DNA from: Cyclina sinensis
Taxonomy: Eukaryota; Mollusca; Bivalvia; Venerida; Veneridae
Length of the DNA: 64,000 bases
NCBI GenBank assembly: GCA_012932295.1
Contig: JAAONU010000001.1
Location: forward strand, 58,997,693-59,061,692
Direction of reading: 5' to 3'
How positions within the stretch are numbered: the first letter of the stretch is position 1; each line of letters begins with the position of its first letter. Made by a program: the position numbers and the translations under genes. The notes beneath the pieces are model-generated. The model was given only the letters and a program-made list of their open reading frames with translations. It ran no database searches and was not told the origin of the DNA. Positions 57,496 through 64,000 of the stretch are shown here, piece by piece.

Positions 57496-58934
57496 CATTA
57501 AGTCTCTATAATAGACTCTCTGTTACAGGTATTTCTGTACTCTTGTTCTTTGACCAGTTTTTAAAATCAAGGGATCTAAATGCATTAATTATTCCGATAT
57601 TCATAGAATTATTAAGGATTTTTTCTTGGAATATTCTTAATGATTATGAGAAGTATTTAATATTAAATTGCAGCTTGACTGTTTTATTACCAAGCTGTTA
57701 AGAAGTGGCTAACCTGTGCACTTCAATTCTTAGACAGAATTTTGCATTTAAACTAAAAGTAGAAACGAATTCTGAATTCCATTTTGCATATTTTAATATA
57801 TTTGAATATTCAATATCATGACATGAAGTCCGCTGTCTGACAACTTGAATGTCCGAATGTGAGTACTTTTTTCAATCACATGATCCATAGACAGTTTTCT
57901 TTCAAAACAAATGTAAAATACTTCAAAAGAGTAATTTCAGCAGTGAAAAAATCTTTCATATTGCATCATTATTTCTTCATTATCTTCTTACAGTCCCGTG
58001 CTTTAAAAATCTTTTTCCTAAATATGTTTATGACACACTTTTTCTATAAATAGACTTTGTGAAGATGATAGACACTGTTCATTATGACTTTTCAACAGAT
58101 TTAATTTGTGCCTTTTTACACAAACTGCTGATTAAACACTTTCACATGTGTTTTGTCACTGGAACATGTTAAATACCTTCACAAATAGAAGATATATTTG
58201 AAAAAGGTTTGTAAAGTTTTTTTTTATATTTTTGCTATTCTTTAGTGATAAGTGACAACGGAATAAATTAAAAGATTTACAAGTGTGATTGGTTATATGT
58301 TGCTGAAAAAGATTACCAGGACAAGGCTTAATATTAAGATCAAACAACAAAACTGTCTCAAAGATGACAATTAAAATAAACAATATATCTAAAATCTTTC
58401 TTCATAGAAGCACCAATCACTCTTGTCCTGAGTTTAGTTAAAGCCCACTTATTTCTAAAAATTGGTAATATTTTCAGATTCTAAACAGCCCATGCAGTAC
58501 TGCTATGATGTAGAGTTACATAAACAGAAGATAACTGCCCCAAATCTGATCTACACTTACTTCTGGTTATCTGAAAATTACCTTTACTAATGTAGTTTTT
58601 GTATTCTGCATGGTTGTGAAAATACTACATTAATTCTGTTTAAACTTATAACCAGCCAGTTTTTCCAATGATGATTCATGATGTTTCAGAATAGCCCATA
58701 CACAACTGATGTCAAACAAGATAAATTCAAAACAACAGATCAACAGACTAGACAGTGTTCTGTGTCTAGTATAGTCAGTATTGACTTTTGGCAGTAATAA
58801 GTTGATGCTGAAGTCATCATATTTTGTGTCATTTATATTAAAAATGATTGTTTACGGGAAATAAAGGGGCTTTAAAATGACAATGCAGCCCTCATTATTA
58901 AAATATATCAAATAAGTGGCAATGTATTATAAGT
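57496..58934. other. No gene seen
   Basis: AT-rich sequence without recognisable coding content or repeat structure, downstream of PRPF31. Confidence 0.4.
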
Positions 58935-58940
58935 TTTATT
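58935..58940 (-). terminator. Candidate poly(A) signal of PRPF31
   Basis: Plus-strand TTTATT is AATAAA on the minus strand, the first canonical one after the stop codon at 59628, giving a 3' UTR of about 0.7 kb. Confidence 0.35.
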
Positions 58941-59627
58941 TGAATTTCTTGTATTGAACAAACATATGGTGCAGTAACATATTAACTACCATTTTATCTG
59001 TGACAGACATAGCAAATAAACAACAGATACTATCACACATACCCCGGTAATTGATTTTAACCTGCACATCTTAAAGGGTACATGCCATGACTATGTAGTG
59101 TACAGTGTGGATTGTATTTTATACCTATATGTTGTAAAGTAGAATGTCAAAGTGGAGACTGCCTAATGTAAAAAGAATGACTTTATACTAGTAATTGCAT
59201 TTTGTTAACAGCATACATATTTTAATTGTATAATTTGAAACAAGTTAATTAAGTATCCTTTTTGCTATATACTAAAATCTACACCAATTCTTCAGATATT
59301 ACCTTGTCTTTCATTTACATCAGAGCTAGAATACTTCTACATCCAACTGGAATATTGCAAAAGTATATCTAAACGTGCCACCATTACACTTTAAAAAGAA
59401 ATAAAATAAATGACACACTTAAGATATCTGTGTATTGTCCACTCTGACGAGATCTTACTTTCAATACCAATGGCTTCAAGGAAAACAACCATTTCTGGAG
59501 GTTGAAAATATTCATTTTACACAGGCTGTGTGCATTTTCTAAAAACACATCCTATAGTGAATCTTTTTCACCCTGACCTCTGTAAATCACAGTTATATTT
59601 CAAGTGTATATCAGTGTTTGTCTGTTC

Positions 59628-59744
59628 TCACTTATGCCAGAGCTGCTTTTCAACTTTCACAAATGAAGCTGTACTGGAGAAATATTTGGCATTGGCTTCC
59701 TGGACTCTCTTCTCTGCAGCCTGTGGGTTGACAATCTCTAGACC
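59628..59744 (-). CDS. PRPF31: PRPF31 last exon
   Basis: Acceptor TTATTTCAG|GGTCTA. 38 codons, GLEIVNPQAAEKRVQEANAK through KVEKQLWHK, then TGA. The end diverges from human as expected for this tail. Confidence 0.93.
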   Translation of the reverse strand, partial: GLEIVNPQAAEKRVQEANAKYFSSTASFVKVEKQLWHK

Positions 59745-62700
59745 CTGAAATAAAAAAGAATTTAAATTTTGCTGTTCTTGAAGTAGGTCAGTGCAGCACA
59801 GATTTCTAAATGATGTTCAGTGTACTTAACAGCCTTGGTAAGTGTGGACAAATATATATACGTGTTTATGTATATTACAACTTACAAGGATTACAATCAG
59901 TGCTGCAACAGAGTCTAGAAAATAAAAGTTTAATCACAAGGTCAGGTTAAATGATGTTATTTAGCATATGAAAAATATGATGTTTTTCTTTTTTTCTTTT
60001 TCTTTTTATTTTTTCATCTTTTTTTTTAACCAGTTCCTATATTTTCCTCTCTGATAATGTCTGTAAGAAATTCTTTACTTTCTTGCACATAAAGTAAAAC
60101 TGATAAGTCAGAAACAAGTGAAACATGGAAGCTGTCAACATTTTTTTTTTCACCAGAAATCTATCAGGAACCTTTAGCTTGTTGTTTTATGTACATACCT
60201 GTAGTGGTGTGAAGGCAACACTTGAGGCTGTTCCTGACACTTGTTTTAAGTACATACCTGTAGTGGTGTGAAGGCAACACTTGAGGCTGTTCCTGACACT
60301 TGTTTTAAGTACATACCTGTAGTGGTGTGAAGGCAACACTTGAGGCTGTTCCAGACACTTGTTTTATGTACATACCTGTAGTGGTGTGAAGGCAACACTT
60401 GAGGCTGTTCCTGACACTTGTTTTAAGTACATACCTGTAGTGGTGTGAAGGCAACACTTGAGGCTGTTCCAGACACTTGTTTTATGTACATAGCTGTAGC
60501 GGTGTGAATGCAACACTTGAGGCTGTTCCTGACACTTGTTTTATGTACATACCTGTAGCGGTGTGAAGGCAACACTTGAGGCTGTTCCAGACACTTGTTT
60601 TATGTACATACCTGTAGAGGTGTGAAGGCAACACTTGAGGCTGTTCCTGACACTTGTTTTATGTACATACCTGTAGTGGTGTGAAGGCAACACTTGAGGC
60701 TGTTCCTGACACTTGTTTTATGTACATACCTGTAGGGGTGTGAAGGCAACACTTGAGGCTGTTCCTGACACTTGTTTTATGTACATACCTGTAGTGGTGT
60801 GAAGGCAACACTTGAGGCTGTTCCTGACACTTGTTTTATGTACATACCTGTAGTGGTGTGAAGGCAACACTTGAGGCTGTTCCTGACACTTGTTTTATGT
60901 ACATACCTGTAGTGGTGTGAAGGCAACACTTGAGGCTGTTCCTGACACTTGTTTTATGTACATACCTGTAGTGGTGTGAAGGCAACACTTGAGGCTGTTC
61001 CAGACACTTGTTTTATGTACATACCTGTAGTGGTGTGAAGGCAACACTTGAGGCTGTTCCAGACACTTGTTTTATGTACATACCTGTAGTGGTGTGAAGG
61101 CAACACTTGAGGCTGTTCCAGACACTTGTTTTATGTACATACCTGTAGTGGTGTGAAGGCAACACTTGAGGCTGTTCCTGACACTTGTTTTATGTACATA
61201 CCTGTAGTGGTGTGAAGGCAACACTTGAGGCTGTTCCTGACACTTGTTTTATGTACATACCTGTAGTGGTGTGAAGGCAACACTTGAGGCTGTTCCTGAC
61301 ACTTGTTTTATGTACAAACCTGTAGTGGTGTGAAGGCAACACTTGAGGCTGTTCCTGACACTTGTTTTATGTACATACCTGTAGGGGTGTGAAGGCAACA
61401 CTTGAGGCTGTTCCTGACACTTGTTTTATGTACATACCTGTAGTGGTGTGAAGGCAACACTTGAGGCTGTTCCAGACACTTGTTTTATGTACATACCTGT
61501 AGCGGTGTGAAGGCAACACTTGAGGCTGTTCCTGACACTTGTTTTATGTACATACCTGTAGCGGTGTGAAGGCAACACTTGAGGCTGTTCCTGACACTTG
61601 TTTTATGTACATACCTGTAGCGGTGTGAAGGCAACACTTGAGGCTGTTCCTGACACTTGTTTTATGTACATACCTGTAGCGGTGTGAAGGCAACACTTGA
61701 GGCTGTTCCTGACACTTGTTTTATGTACATACCTGTAGCGGTGGTGAAGGCAACACTTGAGGCTGTTTCCTGACACTTGTTTTATGTACATACCTGTAGC
61801 GGTGTGAAGGCAACACTTGAGGCTGTTCCTGACACTTGTTTTATGTACATACCTGTAGTGGTGTGAAGGCAACACTTGAAGCTGTTCCTGACACTTGTTT
61901 TAAGTACATACCTGTAGTGGTGTGAAGGCAACACTTGAGGCTGTTCCTGACACTTGTTTCTTTACTGTGGTACTTCCTCCCCATGTCTGCTTTTCTTTAG
62001 CTATTTTTTGCTATAATAAAAGATGCCTTATTCAGTCATACACTATAATAACAAATGAAGCAACTTGTAATAATAAAAAACACCTCAATAACTGAAAATT
62101 TTGGTATTTTCAAAACATTATCAATCCAAATTGAAAACGATAAGGACAAAGGTACTGGAGCTCGGAAAAATAAGCACTCTTGAGCACATTTAAAATAAGG
62201 CAATTCACAAGAAAGCATAAGCCTAGGCATTCCTTTTTCAGGTATATCCCTAAGTAAAACAAATACTCAGACACTATTCTCCTAACATTTCAAGCTTACA
62301 TTAAAACATGCAAATTCTTCTAACCAGGCTGAAAACATCTTGGCTTAATTTTTCAACATACCTGTAGTGACTTTGATATCCTGGCCTTAGTTTTGGAGTC
62401 AACAACTGGTCCCCGTATTCTGCCTGTCTTGGATTTACCGATGGTTCCCAGTGAGAAGCCGAGATCTTCCTGATAAGCATCTTCCTCTATCTGTAGTTAA
62501 ACAAACATAACCTTGAACAGTGCTACCTTGAAGGAGAAAACTTATGTTAAGGCAAATGTCATTATTAATGCATTTGGCTTTATGTTTGTAAATTTAAATC
62601 AAGTATAACATCATGCACAAAAAAGATCTAAAGTTAGACAAATATATACATGATGTAAGAATGCATGAAGAAAACTGACAAAGATTACCTGGTATTACTA

Positions 62701-64000
62701 GATAGCTGACATGTACTCTTCTAATCTGTGATGGACTGTTTAAGCAGAACTGTATTTTTTCATTATAATTTATCTTTGTTCCAAAGCAATACTGACTGAG
62801 GTGAAGGGACTGTTAAATGATTCTGCTGTCAATTGTAATTCTATTCTATCTCCATTTGTATGAATGGGTTTCAACTGGTTATTACAGCAGCTAACATAAC
62901 AACTAGTATTCAACATAATATAAGATAATCACGAGGTCCTTTTTTTCTTGCTTTTCTGTGTATGTTGTGTTATAACTGTTTGTATGAATACTTACCTCTC
63001 CAAAGTTCATTCTGTTAGCATGTTTTCTCATTTCTGTAAGACCCAATCTTTCCTTCATTTTTCTTGCCCTTTAAGTAAACAAATATCCAATTCATTCAAC
63101 ATTTCAATAAAAAAGACACAATCTTTCCTTCATTCTGCTTGACTTTTACATAAACAAATACCACATTTACTGAATATTCCATCAAAACTGTCATGTCAAC
63201 TTTTTATGTCACATGTGAACTTAACAAACACCCTTTATTTAAACAAGTGCTGCATATAGTTTTTTTCTTACGGGGATTTTTAGCAGATTTTTAGTCTGTA
63301 ATTCCAAGAAATATTTACTGAATTTGTTAAAAACAAATTCAATCAAGTTTTTTTCAAACTGTAAGTTCAAGTTACTGTCTATCTACTGGGATGTATTATC
63401 ATGGTTGTCAGCACCATAGATGAATAAAATTCCCATAATTTTCCCTGACCAAATCAGGTTTTTCACTGACTAAAATTACCAAACTTAAAAGGCCTCCACC
63501 TCCCCTACAGACGTCCAATCCACCCATAAGTTCATTTTTTTATTCTCTTAACAATATGGTGTTACATTATTTAACAATTAAAACATGCTTTATACATCTA
63601 TACAAAGTTTGGTAGTTTATGTTCAGTGAAATATGAAACTATGCAAAATAAGCAAGCAAATCTAACAAGAAAAATGTATTTTTTTGCCATTCAAAATCAC
63701 TTTTCCCTGACTTTTCAGGATTTTTATTTTTCACTGACTAATTTTCAAAATTCCCTGACACTTCCCTGACCTTGAAAAAGTATCAGATTTCCCTGACTTT
63801 TCAAGTCCAATGGCAACCCTGATAATTTATATTCTCAGTTAAACACTCAGACAGAACAAACCTTCTACCACCCCTCTTCTTCCTTGCTTGATCTATAGGT
63901 GCAGGTAAGGCTTTCACTTGTTTAACCGGAGGTGGTTCCTGCAGCTTGTCTAGTTTCCCCTCAATGTCTGTGCGGAACTGATCCCCGATCCTCCCATCTA
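59628..64000 (-). CDS. PRPF31: PRPF31 (U4/U6 snRNP Prp31), C-terminal part
   Basis: Prp31 binds U4 snRNA with the 15.5K protein and bridges U4/U6 to U5 in the tri-snRNP. The window holds the last five minus-strand exons: 63862-64000 (open at the window edge), 62996-63068, 62362-62490, 61912-62010 and 59628-59744, encoding 185 residues of the Prp31 C-terminal domain. Recognisable parts are QEPPPVKQVKALPAPIDQAR, MKERLGLTEMRKHANRMNFG, IEEDAYQEDLGFSLGTIGKS, SGTASSVAFTPLQ and GLEIVNPQAAEKRVQEANAK. All introns are GT-AG and phases join cleanly. The Nop domain lies outside. The intron before the last exon contains 29 further tandem copies of the preceding exon's 3' end with its donor. Confidence 0.95.
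60186..61959 (-). repeat. 30-copy, 59-bp minisatellite made of a PRPF31 exon-intron junction
   Basis: Read on the minus strand, each unit is the last 48 nt of the penultimate exon (AAACAAGTGTCAGGAACAGC ... CACCACTACAG) plus 11 nt of intron (GTATGTACATA). Exon-end positions run every 59 bp from 60199 to 61912, with 2 extra bases in one unit near 61741-61770, so there are 30 copies. The copy at 61912 is the real exon end. 28 keep CAG|GTATGT; the copy at 60494 has CAGCTATGT and the one at 61320 has CAGGTTTGT. Copies are otherwise almost identical, which points to recent expansion or ongoing homogenisation. Confidence 0.97.
61912..62010 (-). CDS. PRPF31: PRPF31 penultimate exon (source of the 59-bp array)
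   Basis: Acceptor TATTATAG|CAAAAA keeps phase 0 and gives QKIAKEKQTWGGSTTVKKQ then VSGTASSVAFTPLQ; donor CTACAG|GTATGT. The nearer AG at 61995-61996 would shift the frame and stop after 10 codons, so it is not used. Skipping or misplacing this donor gives VCT and a stop. Confidence 0.92.
62362..62490 (-). CDS. PRPF31: PRPF31 exon (IEEDAYQEDLGFSLG)
   Basis: Acceptor AACTACAG|ATAGAG, donor CTACAG|GTATGT. 43 codons in phase 0. It ends with the same CTACAG|GTATGT junction as the following exon. Confidence 0.94.
62996..63068 (-). CDS. PRPF31: PRPF31 exon (KMKERLGLTEMRK)
   Basis: Acceptor ACTTAAAG|GGCAAG, donor GGAGAG|GTAAG. 73 nt; its first base completes an Arg codon of the previous exon. Confidence 0.94.
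63400..63821. mobile_element. hAT-like MITE in a PRPF31 intron
   Basis: CATGGTTGTCA (63400-63410) and TGGCAACCCTG (63811-63821) are inverted ends. The interior is full of TTTTCCCTGACTTTTC-type words near both ends. CAGGGTTGCCA ends with CCCTGA-rich interiors are typical of a widespread animal hAT-derived family. Confidence 0.55.
63862..64000 (-). CDS. PRPF31: PRPF31 exon, continues past the window edge
   Basis: Donor AGAAG|GTTTGT. Encodes DGRIGDQFRTDIEGKLDKLQ, EPPPVKQVKALPAPID and ARKKRGGR, the linker before the C-terminal domain. The start of the exon is not visible. Confidence 0.92.

Noticed and set aside
61603..61875. Long minus-strand open frame across the PRPF31 array
   Set aside because: It cycles through all three frames of the 59-bp unit and would require reading through splice donors; not a separate gene.
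60186..61959. CRISPR-like regular repeat array
   Set aside because: Units are directly contiguous with no variable spacers, derive from a PRPF31 exon end, and the context is an animal genome.
61995..61996. Nearer AG as the acceptor of the PRPF31 penultimate exon
   Set aside because: It puts the exon out of phase with a stop after ten codons; the AG at 62011-62012 keeps the frame and gives the expected residue count before KQ.

Overview
The window reads as an intron-rich, AT-rich animal nuclear genome, most likely a bivalve mollusc. This rests on conserved metazoan genes with GT-AG introns and on dense families of non-autonomous elements whose wording (AGCTCACCTGAGC heads, GGCCCTCTTG tails, AACACTCTAGAGG tandem units, GTCCGTCCGTCCGTC stretches) I know from bivalve genomes. 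Species assignment is not possible from the sequence alone. All gene models are hand-built from splice sites and protein similarity recalled from family knowledge; no search was run.

Layout. 1-6397: gene-free repeat-rich DNA with a tRNA-like SINE, an inverted-repeat element (about 971-2816/3338) and a decayed MULE transposase between GGCCGATTTG inverted repeats (4786-5735). 6398-15436: complete RACK1 gene (+), seven coding exons, 318 codons, with a TOP-like start, paired ETS motifs and a six-codon uORF. 15519-19778 and 20157-20885: large tandem-unit mobile elements. 23162-29513: a Shisa/WBP1/VOPP1-like single-pass membrane adaptor gene (-), five exons, whose transmembrane stretch is off-frame between two apparently compensating one-base shifts. 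29582-29655: an intact tRNA-Asn(GTT) with its terminator, between that gene and the next. 31642-47281: a UPF0489 (C5orf22-like) gene (+), four exons, 543 codons, with an N-terminal membrane anchor and a 10.7-kb first intron. 47282-59627: gene-free, with minisatellites and several tandem-unit elements. 59628-64000: the 3' end of PRPF31 (-), five exons, with the 5' portion outside the window.

The most unusual feature is in PRPF31. The last 48 nt of its penultimate coding exon plus the first 11 nt of the following intron (59 bp in all) are present in 30 tandem copies (60186-61959). Each copy carries the same CTACAG|GTATGT exon-intron junction, 28 of them intact, inside the gene of a core U4/U6.U5 splicing factor.

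The four protein genes are housekeeping or cell-biological genes (translation/signalling scaffold, membrane adaptor, predicted metal-dependent hydrolase-like protein, spliceosome component) with no obvious shared pathway. Most of the window is introns and mobile elements.
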